Notes: generated by a model not told the origin, from the letters alone. Counted from the first letter of the stretch, positions 49,430-59,552 are shown. The stretch is DNA of 64,000 bases from Paenibacillus spiritus (GCF_008710135.1 NZ_VYKK01000003.1:1-64000); one strand, 5' to 3'. A program made the numbers and translations.

Positions 49430-50530
49430 GTGGTCAAGACCCGATATTTCTACTCGCTGTTTCTGCTGAACTGCCTGATGAACGTCATTATTTTTGTGCC
49501 GCGAACGCTGGTCAATGCCCGCTTCCAGGGGGCCTTGATGTCGATTGTGGCAGCTTCAGTTATTGCTCCGCTCTTTGTGTATGCTTTTGCCCGGCTGCTC
49601 CGCCGGTTCCCCCGCCAGGGGCTGCCCGAGATTCTGGCGGGGGCGCTGCCCCGGCCGCTGGCGGGGGCGCTGGTGTTCGCCTTCTCGCTGCTCTGGCTGC
49701 TGGCGGGAATGGTAACCCTGCTGTCTTTTGTCGATATAACGCAGCGGTTCATCAGCCCGGATACCGGAACGTATATGGTAATGGCCGGCTTCCTGGTACT
49801 GGTCTGCCTCTGCTGCCGCCTAGACCCGCTGTCCATTCTGTACGGGCTGGAGACGCTGCTGGTTCTGACCCTGCCGATCATTCTCTATTCGCTCTTCAAA
49901 GCGCTCTCCAACCCTTATTTTGAATGGGATGCCGTCTTGCAGATGCTGACCTATGCCTGGCATGCGCCGGATCTCCGCTGCCTGTCGGCAACGACCTATC
50001 TGTTCAGCGGATATGTGAATCTGGTGATCTTCAACCGGGTGTTCAAATCGTTCAAACCGCGCCATTTCTGGATGTTCGGCGTATTCGGACTGGTATGTCT
50101 GCTGTTCACCTACCTGATCCCGTTCGGATTCTTCGGGACGGAGGCGGTTGGACATCAGGTGTATACCTGGTTCTCGACGGCCGACAGCATCCGGATCAGT
50201 TCGTTCCTGATCGAGCGCATGGTGTTTATCTTCTACTTCGCCTATCTGACGCTGTCGCTGACCAGCTGTATTGTGCATTGGCATGTGGCTCTGTCGATGA
50301 TGACCAGCCTGCTTCCCAAACGCCTGATCTTCCGGCCGAAGCGGCGGGTCTGGGCCGAGGCGGCCATTCTAACCCTGTTCTCGGCGCTGGGACTGTATTT
50401 GATGCGGCTTAACCAATACGAGGTCGGCCGGCTCGGCCTCTGGTTTCTTGAATGCCGCTGGTACGGGGAGATGGCACTGCTGGCGCTATTGTTCTATTGT
50501 TTCCGGAGGGCCGGGAGGGCTTCGTCATGA
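49430..50530 (+). CDS. spore germination receptor subunit B (GerAB/ArcD family transporter fold)
   Basis: A 366-residue membrane protein with about ten helices in the amino-acid/polyamine transporter (APC) fold used by GerB subunits to bind germinant. Recognisable segments are LLNCLMNVIIFVPRTLVNARFQGALMSIV at the N-terminus and GYVNLVIFNRVFKSFKPRHFWM in the middle. The start is GTG 49430, with AGAGGAGGA in the end of the A gene. The stop overlaps the C gene by 4 bp (ATGA). Germinant specificity in this family lies here but cannot be read. Confidence 0.93.
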   Translation: MVKTRYFYSLFLLNCLMNVIIFVPRTLVNARFQGALMSIVAASVIAPLFVYAFARLLRRFPRQGLPEILAGALPRPLAGALVFAFSLLWLLAGMVTLLSFVDITQRFISPDTGTYMVMAGFLVLVCLCCRLDPLSILYGLETLLVLTLPIILYSLFKALSNPYFEWDAVLQMLTYAWHAPDLRCLSATTYLFSGYVNLVIFNRVFKSFKPRHFWMFGVFGLVCLLFTYLIPFGFFGTEAVGHQVYTWFSTADSIRISSFLIERMVFIFYFAYLTLSLTSCIVHWHVALSMMTSLLPKRLIFRPKRRVWAEAAILTLFSALGLYLMRLNQYEVGRLGLWFLECRWYGEMALLALLFYCFRRAGRASS

Positions 50531-51645
50531 AGAAGACATGGCGGAGGAAGGCGGCGCTGGCCGGAATTCTGCTGCTGCTGCCGCTGCTGTCCGGGTGCAT
50601 CAGCAACTACAAGGATATTGACCGCCGGATGTTCGTGACGGCCATCGGGATTGATCCCGGCTCCGGCGGCAAGAAATTCCGGGTAAGCCTGAAGCTGGCG
50701 CTGCCGCAGGGAGACCCTACAAAAGCCCAGGAGAGAGTGGCGGTCCTCTCGCAGGAAGCCGACAGCTTGTCGGAGACGCTGCGTCTGTTGAAATCCCGGG
50801 TGGAGAAGGAGCTGGATTATGCGCACTGCAAAGCGCTGATTATCGGCGAGGAACAGGCCAGGAAGGATATCCTTCATATTATGGACTGGGTGGTCCGGAG
50901 GCGGGATATGCAGCTGATCCTCAATGTGGCCGTCGGCAGCCCCACTGCGGAGCAGGTGTTGAAGCTGAAGCCCTCAACCGAACAGATTCCGTCTAACTCG
51001 CTGATCCTGTCGCTGAGCCGGCAGGGAACGGAGTCGCCCTTTATCACAAGCGTCTTCTCTTACCGCTTGTACCGCAATCTGTTCGAGCCCGGCCTGGACC
51101 CTGTGCTGACCATTATTGAAGCCCGTGGCAAAACAGGCTTTATCATGGACCGGATGGCCCTGTTCGACAAACACCGCAGCCGGCTAACGCTGAACCCGGA
51201 CGAGGCCCGGCTCTTCAACCTGCTGGAGCGCAAGAATGTGCAGACTAATCTGCCGGCCCGCTATGACGGCAAGCTGTATGAATACTATATCGAGACGTCG
51301 AAGGCCAGTTATCGCCTGTCTACCGGGGATGTCGGCCGGCCGCGGCTCACCTATAAGGTATCCATTGCCGGCATTCTGGAGGAGAGCAGCGGCGAAGAGA
51401 CGATGACGCAGCATCTGCTGGAACGGCTTGCCCGCGAGAGCGAGGAGAAGCTGGAGAAGCAGTTCGAAGAATTGCTGCGCAAATTCAGAGACAGCGAATC
51501 GGACCCGCTCGGCTGGGGACTCCACTATGGAGCCCGCCGGTTCGACAACAGGAACGAGATGAAGGATTGGAAGGAAAGGCTTCCCGATCTGGAGATCAAG
51601 GTCAAGGTCAAGGTCCAGATCAAATATTCGGGAATGATCCGTTAG
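50527..51645 (+). CDS. spore germination receptor subunit C, Ger(x)C lipoprotein
   Basis: A 372-residue lipoprotein. The lipobox LLSGC is at about 20-24 after a hydrophobic signal, followed by the family's ISNYKDIDRRMFVTAIGIDPG start. The three-domain extracellular part ends with a long C-terminal region (LLERLARESEEKLEKQFEELLRKFRDSESDPLGWG), which is characteristic of GerC. It is anchored on the outer face of the inner spore membrane, where it supports the A and B subunits. It overlaps the B gene by 4 bp and is last in the operon. Confidence 0.95.
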   Translation: MKKTWRRKAALAGILLLLPLLSGCISNYKDIDRRMFVTAIGIDPGSGGKKFRVSLKLALPQGDPTKAQERVAVLSQEADSLSETLRLLKSRVEKELDYAHCKALIIGEEQARKDILHIMDWVVRRRDMQLILNVAVGSPTAEQVLKLKPSTEQIPSNSLILSLSRQGTESPFITSVFSYRLYRNLFEPGLDPVLTIIEARGKTGFIMDRMALFDKHRSRLTLNPDEARLFNLLERKNVQTNLPARYDGKLYEYYIETSKASYRLSTGDVGRPRLTYKVSIAGILEESSGEETMTQHLLERLARESEEKLEKQFEELLRKFRDSESDPLGWGLHYGARRFDNRNEMKDWKERLPDLEIKVKVKVQIKYSGMIR

Positions 51646-51669
51646 ACGGCGGAGGCTTCTTCTGGAGCA

Positions 51670-52791
51670 TCAGCGCTCCATGTGGGCTGCCTGAGCGGCG
51701 ACGACCCGGTTGCGTCCGGAGTTCTTGGCTTCATACAGCGCCTGATCCGCATACTGAAACAGCAGTTCGCCGCTTGCTTCTTCCACCACCTGCGGGTAGG
51801 AAGCGGCGCCGATGGAGATGGTAACCGGGATTTTCTGGCCGGACGGCAGGGTGAAGCGCTCATCGGCCACCGCCGAGCGGATGCGTTCGCCGGCACGGCG
51901 GGCCATCGCGAGCGAGCAATCCGGAAGCAGGACGGCGAACTCCTCCCCGCCGTTGCGGGAGACGTAGTCGTAGGAACGGGAATGGCTGCGCAGCCGGTGG
52001 GCCAGCTGCTTCAGGACGGCATCTCCGGCCGGGTGGCCGTACGTATCATTAATCGCTTTGAAGTGGTCAATGTCCAGCACCAGCAGCGACAGCGGCTCGC
52101 TTCTTCGCTCCGACCGGTCGAGCTCCAGATCCAGATAGCGGTGGAACTGCTGAAGGTTGTGCAGTCCGGTCAGATAATCGGTTGTGGCCGAAATCTGGAG
52201 CTGGGAATAGAGCTCGTTGGAGCGCTGGATGTATTCCGCAATATAATAGATGACGAGTCCGGCGCCCAAGACGGCGATGAGCTGAACGGGGTAGATCGTC
52301 ATGGCGGCATTCCAGCCGCCCAGATTGTTGACCAGCGTTGCGAGAATGATAATGAGATTAAGCAGATTGGACACGGTCATTTTGCGAAGCCGATCCCAGG
52401 GCAGGCGGGAGATCAGGCAGCAGCCCAGGCCGCTCACCAGCAGGCTGACCGCTGCGGATACCGATTCATAGTTAAGCTGATAGAACAGAACACGGCTGAC
52501 CGCCAGCAGGACCGAGCAGATCAAGGAAGGCAGCCAGCCGGCGTAGGTGGCCGCAAGCACGATAGTTAAATGGCGCAGATTGGCATAAGTGTGATGCCCC
52601 ACGGGAAACGAATAGCTCATCAGCACAATCCCGAAGATGCCGAACAGAAGCCCGGCATTGACGGAACCGAGCAGGCTGAAAGCGTGTCCGGCGGGGACAT
52701 AGCGTTTGGACAGCATGCCTGCAATAAAAACGAACGTGGCCAAAATGCAGAAATTGGCGAACAGACTGCTGGCCAGGGGCGTAATCAACAT
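51670..52791 (-). CDS. membrane diguanylate cyclase, 5TM (LYT-like) plus GGEEF
   Basis: A 373-residue protein. Five to six membrane helices (about 5-190, with the 5TM-LYT-like pattern GLLFGIFGIVLMSYSFPVG, ANLRHLTIVLAATYAGWLPSLIC) precede a GGDEF domain (about 205-365), with TDYLTGLHNLQQFHRYL, DIDHFKAINDTYGHPAGD and the active-site variant NGGEEF. An RxxD inhibitory site is not obvious. It makes cyclic-di-GMP; the signal sensed by the membrane part is unknown. AAGGAGC precedes the ATG. It is convergent with the gerA operon, with only 24 bp between the stops. Confidence 0.9.
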   Translation of the reverse strand: MLITPLASSLFANFCILATFVFIAGMLSKRYVPAGHAFSLLGSVNAGLLFGIFGIVLMSYSFPVGHHTYANLRHLTIVLAATYAGWLPSLICSVLLAVSRVLFYQLNYESVSAAVSLLVSGLGCCLISRLPWDRLRKMTVSNLLNLIIILATLVNNLGGWNAAMTIYPVQLIAVLGAGLVIYYIAEYIQRSNELYSQLQISATTDYLTGLHNLQQFHRYLDLELDRSERRSEPLSLLVLDIDHFKAINDTYGHPAGDAVLKQLAHRLRSHSRSYDYVSRNGGEEFAVLLPDCSLAMARRAGERIRSAVADERFTLPSGQKIPVTISIGAASYPQVVEEASGELLFQYADQALYEAKNSGRNRVVAAQAAHMER

Positions 52792-53038
52792 GGCATTCAG
52801 ATGCTCCTTGTATGTAGAGTAGAGGCTTCGAAGACAAAGAACGGATCGGCCTCTAATCAGTGTAACGGAAAAAGCAGCCCGGAACGAAGAAAAATATCGA
52901 AAAAGAGCGAAAATTGCGGAAGAAGACCGTCATATTCTTCATTAAATAGATACGATATAGGTATAGAGTAACGCCCGGTTGACCAATGCCGGGAAACGAT
53001 TTATACTTGATCTAAAAATAAGAGTAGGGTGATTCGAT

Positions 53039-53434
53039 GTGCGAAATCTGAATCTGACTTCCCAACGCCAGGCCGTTTACGATATCGTTCGTTCGTCTCC
53101 CGACCATCCCACCGCTGCCGAGGTCATGAACCGGCTGGTGGAGAAGGGCCATAATTTGGCATACGGGACGGTATATAACTCGCTTCGTTATTTAACCGAC
53201 AAGCAGCTGATCCGGGAATTGAAGCTCGGAGAAGCCTCAAGCCGATACGATGCGCGTACGGATGAACATCAGCATATTATGTGCGAAGTATGCGGCGCGG
53301 TGGATGAGGTGCTGCTTCCCGTTCCGGAGGAATGGATGGATGAGGTAGCCCAGGCAACGGGCTATTCGGTGGATCATGCCCATGTTGTATTTGAAGGGGT
53401 CTGCCCGGCTTGCCGGGGACAGGTAAGCGGCTGA
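53039..53434 (+). CDS. Fur-family regulator, PerR-like
   Basis: A 131-residue metalloregulator. The winged helix is at about 5-70 (TSQRQAVYDIVRSSPDHPTAAEVMNRL, YGTVYNSLRYLTDKQLIREL). The metal-sensing segment is YDARTDEHQHIMC, where PerR has its Asp/His regulatory ligands. Two CxxC zinc motifs are present (CEVCG and CPACRG). This pattern is closer to PerR (peroxide sensor) than to Fur or Zur, but the regulatory Asp cannot be confirmed without alignment. The start is GTG 53039, seven bases after AGGGTG. Monocistronic with a terminator at 53479. Confidence 0.85.
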   Translation: MRNLNLTSQRQAVYDIVRSSPDHPTAAEVMNRLVEKGHNLAYGTVYNSLRYLTDKQLIRELKLGEASSRYDARTDEHQHIMCEVCGAVDEVLLPVPEEWMDEVAQATGYSVDHAHVVFEGVCPACRGQVSG

Positions 53435-53478
53435 CGGCCGGCTGGCTCCGGCCGCTGTGATGCACAGCAACATAACGC

Positions 53479-53510
53479 AAGAAGCCGAGACACGTTCCCG
53501 GCTTCTTTTT
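53479..53510 (+). terminator. terminator of the PerR-like gene
   Basis: A 9-bp perfect stem (AAGAAGCCG with CGGCTTCTT) followed by a T-rich tract. Confidence 0.85.
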
Positions 53511-53553
53511 ATTTTGAAGAAAGTCAGTAGAATTTTGAAGGAAATTGAATAAA

Positions 53554-53577
53554 TAAACGGGATTCCCAAGTCGATAT
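53554..53577 (+). promoter_or_regulatory. possible sigma-D-type promoter of the second chemoreceptor
   Basis: TAAA (53554-53557), 13 bp, TCGATAT (53571-53577), against the sigma-D consensus TAAA-N14-CCGATAT. It is 37 bp before the start codon; spacing is one base short. Confidence 0.45.
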
Positions 53578-53614
53578 AGTACCTATTCCTGCCTAGAAAG
53601 AGAGTGAATCTGGT

Positions 53615-55627
53615 ATGAAATCGAGAAGGTCCTGGAATCTTACGATACGCAGCAAAATGATTGCCACCTATCTGCTGGTCCTGCTGGCGCCGAGTCTGGT
53701 CATTGGCTGGACGACTTATCATTCCGCCAGCTCCGAGATCGAGAACGAGCTGGCGGGCAGCGCCCGCGAGAGCGTGGCGGCCGTTAATGAAATTATCGCG
53801 TCGAACATCGAGGCGAAGCTTAACGATATTGCCTATTTCGCTTTGCAGATCAGTTCGGATGCGGTAAATGCCGAGGTGGAGAGCGGCAAGACCGGGGCGC
53901 TTAAGGCGAAGCTGGACCAGTATGAAGCCCTTCACCCCGATGCGCTGAATCTCTACGTGGCGACGAGCCGGGCGAAGCTAATCCAGTCATCGGAGACGGC
54001 CCTGCCGGCAGGCTATGATCCGCGCAAAGAAAGCTTCTATGTGGATGCGCTGAAGCACGGTCAGGGGGCTGTCATTTCGCCCGCCTTCCGGACTCCGTCC
54101 GGCGAGACGGCTGTCGCGGTATCCTCGGTTCTGAAGGACGGGCGCGGCGTCGTATCCATCGACCTGAACCTCAAGCAGATTAAGGAGCTGACCAATCTGA
54201 AGGTCGGCCGGGAAGGCTATGTCGTGCTGATTGACAACAGCAAGAAGTTTCTGGTTCATCCTACCGAAACGGCAGGCCGGGAATCCTCCGACGCATACGT
54301 CAGACGAATGTTCGAGGGAAGCTCCGGCAGCTTCACTTATGATTACAAAGGAAGCCGCCAGATGATGCTCTACCAGGAGAATGAACAGACCGGGTGGAGA
54401 GTCGGCGGCACCATCTCCATGTCGGAGATCAAGGAGGCCACAGGAGGAATTCGCGATACGGCGATCGCGGTCGTCGCCGTCTCTGTCGTCATTGCGCTGG
54501 GGCTGATCTTCCTGAATATCCGGTCGATCACCCGCCCGTTGGAACGGCTTCGGGCAGCGACCGAGAACATCAGCCGGGGCGACCTGTCCAAGCCGGTCGG
54601 CGCCTTCCGCAGAGATGAGATCGGCACGCTGGCCGCCCACTTTCAGACCATGGTCGACAATCTCCGCGGGATGATTGTCGGCGTTCAGGACATGACGGAC
54701 AATGTGTCGTCGTCCGCCGAGGAATTGAACGCCGGAGCGGAACAGACCACGCAGGCGATTGAGCATGTGACCATTGCGATTCAGGAAGTTGCGGCGGCAA
54801 CGGAGCGGCAGGTGCGGAGCGTCCGGGAAGGAACGGAGAGCGTAGCGGCTACTGCGGGAGAAGCCGTACGGATTACCGGCTACATGAATGCGGTGTCCGA
54901 AGCGATGGACAGAGCCTTGAATTCCGCTTCCGACGGCAAAGAATCGGTTCTGAGCGTAGTCGAGAAGATGGACGGGATTCAGGAGACGGTCGGCGAGCTT
55001 GGCGAGGTCATTGACCGGCTGAATGAACGGGCCGGTCATATCGGCGGCATCGTAGGGGTCATCGCGGGGATTGCGCGGCAGACCAACCTGCTTGCGCTGA
55101 ACGCGTCGATCGAAGCGGCGCGGGCGGGCGAGCAGGGCCGGGGCTTCGCGGTTGTGGCGAACGAAGTCCGCAAGCTGGCCGAGGAATCGGAGCGGTCGGC
55201 GCAGCGGATCGCCGAGGAGATCGGGTCGATCTCGGAGGATATGAGGCAGGCGGGCGGAACCATGAACCATGCCCGCAGCAAGATGTCCGAAGGCATTGCC
55301 GCGGTCGATACGAGCGGACGGTCCTTCTCGCGCATCCGCCGGGCCGTCAAGGAAGCCGCTGAATCCATCGAAGCGATGGAACAGGCGGTTCGCCGGCTGA
55401 ATACGGAGAAGGACAGCATGGAGCAGTCGATCGGCGATATCCGCCACATCTCGACCGAGGTTGCGGAGAATACCGAGACCATCTCGGCGGCCGCGCAGCA
55501 GCAGCTCGCTTCCGTCGAGGAGATCGCTTCTTCCGCCGCCGATCTCAGCAGATTGGCCGAACAGCTTCAAGGACTGGTCGGACGCTTCCGGCTCGGGGCA
55601 TCCGGCGGGCAGAACCCGGATGAATAA
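53615..55627 (+). CDS. methyl-accepting chemotaxis protein with double-Cache sensor
   Basis: A 670-residue chemoreceptor. Membrane segment about 14-35, large extracytoplasmic dCache-type sensor about 40-275 ([53 protein letters not shown]), second membrane segment about 282-305, HAMP ([24 protein letters not shown]), then the signalling domain with tip [39 protein letters not shown]. dCache domains bind amino acids or similar small ligands directly. A possible sigma-D promoter lies upstream. Confidence 0.94.
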   Translation: MKSRRSWNLTIRSKMIATYLLVLLAPSLVIGWTTYHSASSEIENELAGSARESVAAVNEIIASNIEAKLNDIAYFALQISSDAVNAEVESGKTGALKAKLDQYEALHPDALNLYVATSRAKLIQSSETALPAGYDPRKESFYVDALKHGQGAVISPAFRTPSGETAVAVSSVLKDGRGVVSIDLNLKQIKELTNLKVGREGYVVLIDNSKKFLVHPTETAGRESSDAYVRRMFEGSSGSFTYDYKGSRQMMLYQENEQTGWRVGGTISMSEIKEATGGIRDTAIAVVAVSVVIALGLIFLNIRSITRPLERLRAATENISRGDLSKPVGAFRRDEIGTLAAHFQTMVDNLRGMIVGVQDMTDNVSSSAEELNAGAEQTTQAIEHVTIAIQEVAAATERQVRSVREGTESVAATAGEAVRITGYMNAVSEAMDRALNSASDGKESVLSVVEKMDGIQETVGELGEVIDRLNERAGHIGGIVGVIAGIARQTNLLALNASIEAARAGEQGRGFAVVANEVRKLAEESERSAQRIAEEIGSISEDMRQAGGTMNHARSKMSEGIAAVDTSGRSFSRIRRAVKEAAESIEAMEQAVRRLNTEKDSMEQSIGDIRHISTEVAENTETISAAAQQQLASVEEIASSAADLSRLAEQLQGLVGRFRLGASGGQNPDE

Positions 55628-55821
55628 GGCTGCCGGAGCGGGGACCGGGCTTTTCACGGACCGTGCCCAGCGGGTATACTGAATCTATTCGGAAAGATTC
55701 AGGCAATAGGCATTGCCGCCAGAGCGGCCGTCTTCCGGGAGAAGGCGGCCGCTTCGGTATGAATTCCGGGATAACGGGAGAGGCCGGCCGCTGCGGCCGG
55801 GCGGGAAGGAAGGGTGCGGCA

Positions 55822-56631
55822 ATGGGTGAACGATTAAAGGGGATACGGGTTGCGCTGGCGGGACCCCGCCGGTCGGAAGAGATGGCGAAGCTCGTGACCG
55901 GCATGGGCGGGACGGCGCTTCTGCGTCCGGCTCAGGGAACGGTATTTCTGGATGACGAAATCCTGCGCCGGGAACTGGGAGACTGGCTGGAGAGCCCGCC
56001 GGACTGGGTGATCCTGACCACCGGAATGGGGCTTGACGCGCTGTTCCGGGTGGCGGAGGAAATGGGCCGGGCCGACGAGCTTCAGCGAATGCTCGCCGGC
56101 GCGAAGATTGCGGCGCGCGGATACAAGACAGTGGCTGCGCTGAAGAAGCGGAATCTGACGCCGCTTGTGCGCGACGACGACGGCAGCACCCAGGGCCTGA
56201 TCCGCGGTCTGTCGGAGCACAGGCTGGAGGGCGTCCGCGCCGCCTTGCAGCTTCACGGCGATCCGGCTCCAAGGCTCGTCGGCTGGCTGGAGGAGGCGGG
56301 CGCGTCCGTGCGGGTGCTGCTGCCTTACCGGCACACCCCGCCGGAGAGCGGCGATCTGGAGCTGCTGCTGGACGAGATCGTAAGCGGCCAGGTGGACGCC
56401 GTAGCTTTTACAAGCGCGCCCCAGGCCCGCTTCCTGACAGAGTATGCCGCCGCTCGCGGCCGGCTGGACGATATGCTCGCGGCCTTCGAGACCCGCGTCA
56501 TTGCGCTGGCTGTCGGGCGGATTACCGCCGACGGATTGCGCGAAGCCGGGGTCGGACGGATTGTGGTGCCCGAGCAGGAGCGCATGGGCAGCATGATGGT
56601 CGAGCTCAGCCGGTATCTGGCGGAGCGATAA
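55822..56631 (+). CDS. hemD: uroporphyrinogen-III synthase-like protein
   Basis: A 269-residue protein of the HemD fold: two similar Rossmann-like halves joined by two strands (KGIRVALAGPRRSEEMAKLVTGMGG; DWVILTTGMGLDALFRV; VDAVAFTSAPQARFLTEYA; ALAVGRITADGLREAGV). It would cyclise hydroxymethylbilane to uroporphyrinogen III in tetrapyrrole synthesis. It stands alone, not in a hem cluster, so a second copy or a specialised HemD homologue is possible. The frame opens at 55663; I chose 55822, where AAGGAAGGG is correctly spaced and the family N-terminus begins. Confidence 0.82.
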   Translation: MGERLKGIRVALAGPRRSEEMAKLVTGMGGTALLRPAQGTVFLDDEILRRELGDWLESPPDWVILTTGMGLDALFRVAEEMGRADELQRMLAGAKIAARGYKTVAALKKRNLTPLVRDDDGSTQGLIRGLSEHRLEGVRAALQLHGDPAPRLVGWLEEAGASVRVLLPYRHTPPESGDLELLLDEIVSGQVDAVAFTSAPQARFLTEYAAARGRLDDMLAAFETRVIALAVGRITADGLREAGVGRIVVPEQERMGSMMVELSRYLAER

Positions 56632-56773
56632 GGGCCGCCGATGCCTGCGGCGCGGCCGCGTGGACATCGCGGGGTATTTTACTTACAATAAGGGCAGTGT
56701 CAGACAGGAAGGGCAGTATCAGATAGGGCGCATTGGGCATTCTTGGACAAGGCGGCCTAAGGAGGACTTACGC

Positions 56774-57412
56774 ATGGATAAGAGAAAATGCCTGCTGCTG
56801 GGGGAATATACGCATCCGCACTTCCACCCGCTGCAGGGAATCGACAAAGAGATCACGCACATTCTGGGCGATATGATGACGGTGCAATGCTCGGAGAACC
56901 GCAAGCTGCTGCTTGAAGAGCATCTTGCAGGCTATGACCTGTGCATCGCATACAATGAACTGTGGAGCGAGCACGTCTCGCCGCAGCAGACGGCGGGGCT
57001 GCTGAACTATGTCAGCGGAGGCGGGGGCCTGATCGTGCTTCATACCGGCATTTCGCTGGCGTCCCGCTATGAGCTGGCCCAGCTGTTCGGAGCCCGGTTC
57101 ACCGGACACCCGCCCTACACCGAACTGAACTTCCGGCCGGGCGAGCATGTCATTACGGAAGGACTGGAGCCCTTCACGCTGGAGGAGGAGCCGTACCGGT
57201 TTGATTTTGACCCGTTCACGGAGAAGACGGTGCTGCTGGAGTACGAGCATGAAGGAGAATGGTGGCCGGCGGCCTGGAGCCACAGCTACGGCCAGGGCCG
57301 GGTGGTCTTCCTGATGCCGGGACACCATGAGCCTTCCTTCCATCATCCGGCTGTTCGGGAGCTGCTGCTCCGTTCCGCCAAATGGGCGGCGCGCATTCCT
57401 GCGCAGAGCTGA
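56774..57412 (+). CDS. ThuA-like glutamine-amidotransferase-fold protein
   Basis: A 212-residue cytosolic protein of the ThuA/trehalose-utilisation family: LLLGEYTHPHFHPLQGI, LLNYVSGGGGLIVLHTGIS, FRPGEHVITEGLEPFTLEEEPYRFDF and VVFLMPGHHEPSFHHPAVRELLLRSAKWAA. Family members have a class I glutamine-amidotransferase-like fold without the canonical Cys-His-Glu triad and often assist sugar metabolism. The frame opens at 56660, but AAGGAGGACTTACGC sets the ATG at 56774. Monocistronic. The substrate is unknown. Confidence 0.85.
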   Translation: MDKRKCLLLGEYTHPHFHPLQGIDKEITHILGDMMTVQCSENRKLLLEEHLAGYDLCIAYNELWSEHVSPQQTAGLLNYVSGGGGLIVLHTGISLASRYELAQLFGARFTGHPPYTELNFRPGEHVITEGLEPFTLEEEPYRFDFDPFTEKTVLLEYEHEGEWWPAAWSHSYGQGRVVFLMPGHHEPSFHHPAVRELLLRSAKWAARIPAQS

Positions 57413-57537
57413 CCGCAGCCGCAGCATGGTCGGGGAAGGCGCGGACCTCCTGGCATCCTTTAGAAATCCCTCCCGCTTTGGGCTATAATGGTACCGGGTG
57501 AACTCCATTCAATAACGGAATCCAAGGAGGAATTGTC

Positions 57538-57885
57538 ATGAGCGATTTGTTTAAGAAAGCCATCTCTTTCGGAGTCGGATTGACCGTTGTGAGCAAGGAG
57601 AAAGTGGAGAAGGTCGTCGATGAGCTCGTCAAGCGGGGCGAAGTGGCTCCTTCGGAATCCAAGGCGCTGGTCGACCGGCTGGTCGAACGGGGCGAAGAGG
57701 AGCGCGGCTATTTCAAGAATGCCGTGCAGGAGCAGGTGCAGAAGGTGCTGAAAGAGCTGAAGGTGCCGACCCAGGACGAGGTTGCGGCACTGGAGGAACG
57801 GATTGCCGTGCTGGAACGCCGGCTGGCCGAGCTTGAGGGAATCTCCCGGCTGGAAGGCACGCAGCCGGATGCCCAGAGTGATTGA
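57538..57885 (+). CDS. phasin-like coiled-coil protein
   Basis: A 115-residue protein: an amphipathic N-terminus (MSDLFKKAISFGVGLTVVSKEKVEKVVDELVKRG), a charged helix, and a C-terminal heptad-rich coiled coil (VAALEERIAVLERRLAELEG). This is the pattern annotated as polyhydroxyalkanoate synthesis regulator/phasin. AAGGAGGAATTGTC precedes the ATG. A TATAAT-like element at 57485-57490 lies upstream. The stop overlaps the UbiB start (TGATG), so the two proteins are translationally coupled and probably act together. No PHA synthase is nearby, so a granule role is not supported by context. Confidence 0.8.
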   Translation: MSDLFKKAISFGVGLTVVSKEKVEKVVDELVKRGEVAPSESKALVDRLVERGEEERGYFKNAVQEQVQKVLKELKVPTQDEVAALEERIAVLERRLAELEGISRLEGTQPDAQSD

Positions 57886-59552
57886 TGGTTCGGATCAGAC
57901 AGGCCGGACGCTACCGGGATATCGCCATGGCGCTGATGCGCCATGGCTTTGGCTATATGGTGGAGGAATTGGGTCTGTACCGGGTGCTGTCCCTGCCCCG
58001 GAAGCTTACCCGCCAGCAGGCGCATGAGAGCCGTACGCTCGGCGAACGCATCAGCGCTCTGCTGGAGGATCTCGGCCCGACCTTCGTCAAGCTGGGCCAG
58101 CTGGCGAGCACGCGCGCCGATCTGCTGCCCGAGTCGGTCATCCAGGAACTGGTGAAGCTGCAGGATCACGTGCCGCCTGTTCCGGCGGAGACGGCCCGGG
58201 CCATCCTGGAGAAGGAGCTGGAGCATCCGGTGGATGCGTTGTTCTCCTATCTGGAGGATGCGCCCCTCGCAGCGGCTTCCATCGGTCAGGTGCACCGCGG
58301 CGTCCTGCATTCGGGAGAACGGGTAGCGGTGAAGATCCAGCGCCCGGGCGTCATGCGGATGATGCGGCGGGACCTTGAGATTCTTCGCGATCTGACGGCG
58401 CTGGCCGAGCGGAAGCTGGATTGGGCCAGACAGTACGGTCTCTACCGGATGGCCGAAGAATTCTCCCGTTCGCTGCTGGCCGAGCTGGACTATATTCAGG
58501 AAGGACGGAACGCGGAGCGGATCGCCCAGCAGCTTCGCGACGATGAACGGGTTCATATTCCGTCGATTTACTGGGACTACTCGTCGGCCCGCGTGCTGAC
58601 GATGGAATACGTGGAAGGCATTACGCTGAACCGGCCGGAGGAGCTGCTCGCCCAGAGCGGCGATCTGAAGGATATTGTGCAGCGGACAATCGAGATCATG
58701 CTTAAGCAGATCTTCATCGACGGCTTCTTCCATGCCGACCCGCATCCGGGCAATCTGCTGCTGCTTCCCGACGGGCGGCTGGCGCTGATTGACTTCGGAA
58801 TGGTCGGGCGGATCAGCGAGGAGACGAAGGATCACTTGTCGGGCCTGGTCATCGCGCTGATGCGCCGCAATACCGACGCGCTGGTCCGGGCCATTCTTCG
58901 GCTCGGGGTCGTTCCGGAAGAGGTGGACCGGGCCGCGCTGTACGAGGACATGGATGCGCTTCGGGACGAATATTATGATGTTCCGTTCAGCCAGATCAGC
59001 ATCGGCGCCGCGCTGAACGACCTGTTCGGCGTGGCCCGGCGGCACCGCCTGTCGATCCCGCCGGAGCTGACGCTGCTCGCCAAGACGCTGCTGACGCTGG
59101 AGGGGGTAGCCGAAGGGTTGGACCCGTCGTTCAGCATCATCCAGATGGCGGAGCCGTTCGGCCGGAAGCTGCTGCGCCAGCGGTTCAGCGGCCAGCGCAT
59201 CCAGCGGAAGCTGATTAGCGGCGCCGCCGATCTGGCGGAGGGTCTGCTGGAGCTGCCGGGACAAGCCCGGCAGCTCTCGGAGACGATCGGCAAGGGCAAG
59301 CTGAAGGTGGAGATCGGGGTTCCGGGACTGGATCATCTCCCGCGCAAGCTGGACCGGGTCGGCAACCGGCTGTCATTCAGCATCGTGCTGCTGGCGTTCA
59401 GCATTATCATGGCGGCGCTGATCATCGGCTCCTCGCTGCGGGGAGAGCCGACGCTGCTGTGGGATTTCCCCATTGTGGAGATCGGTTCGGTCGTGGCGAT
59501 GCTGATGTTCGTCTGGCTGCTGTACTCCATCTTCAAATCAGGAAGGTTCTAG
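57885..59552 (+). CDS. ABC1/UbiB-family atypical kinase
   Basis: A 555-residue ABC1K protein (AarF/UbiB). It has the KxGQ motif (Lys69-Gln72, VKLGQLASTRADLLP), Ala-rich loop AAAS (129-132), the invariant Lys150 (VAVKIQRPG), HADPHPGN (283-290) and LIDFG (301-305). These are the hallmark residues of the atypical kinase/ATPase needed for isoprenoid-quinone synthesis or lipid homeostasis. Two membrane helices lie at the C-terminus (about 485-545). The start is ATG 57885 (or TTG 57882), overlapping the phasin-like stop. Confidence 0.93.
   Translation: MVRIRQAGRYRDIAMALMRHGFGYMVEELGLYRVLSLPRKLTRQQAHESRTLGERISALLEDLGPTFVKLGQLASTRADLLPESVIQELVKLQDHVPPVPAETARAILEKELEHPVDALFSYLEDAPLAAASIGQVHRGVLHSGERVAVKIQRPGVMRMMRRDLEILRDLTALAERKLDWARQYGLYRMAEEFSRSLLAELDYIQEGRNAERIAQQLRDDERVHIPSIYWDYSSARVLTMEYVEGITLNRPEELLAQSGDLKDIVQRTIEIMLKQIFIDGFFHADPHPGNLLLLPDGRLALIDFGMVGRISEETKDHLSGLVIALMRRNTDALVRAILRLGVVPEEVDRAALYEDMDALRDEYYDVPFSQISIGAALNDLFGVARRHRLSIPPELTLLAKTLLTLEGVAEGLDPSFSIIQMAEPFGRKLLRQRFSGQRIQRKLISGAADLAEGLLELPGQARQLSETIGKGKLKVEIGVPGLDHLPRKLDRVGNRLSFSIVLLAFSIIMAALIIGSSLRGEPTLLWDFPIVEIGSVVAMLMFVWLLYSIFKSGRF

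Noticed and set aside
57708..59336. 542-residue minus-strand frame opposite the phasin-UbiB genes
   Set aside because: Antisense to conserved kinase motifs; no recognisable domain.
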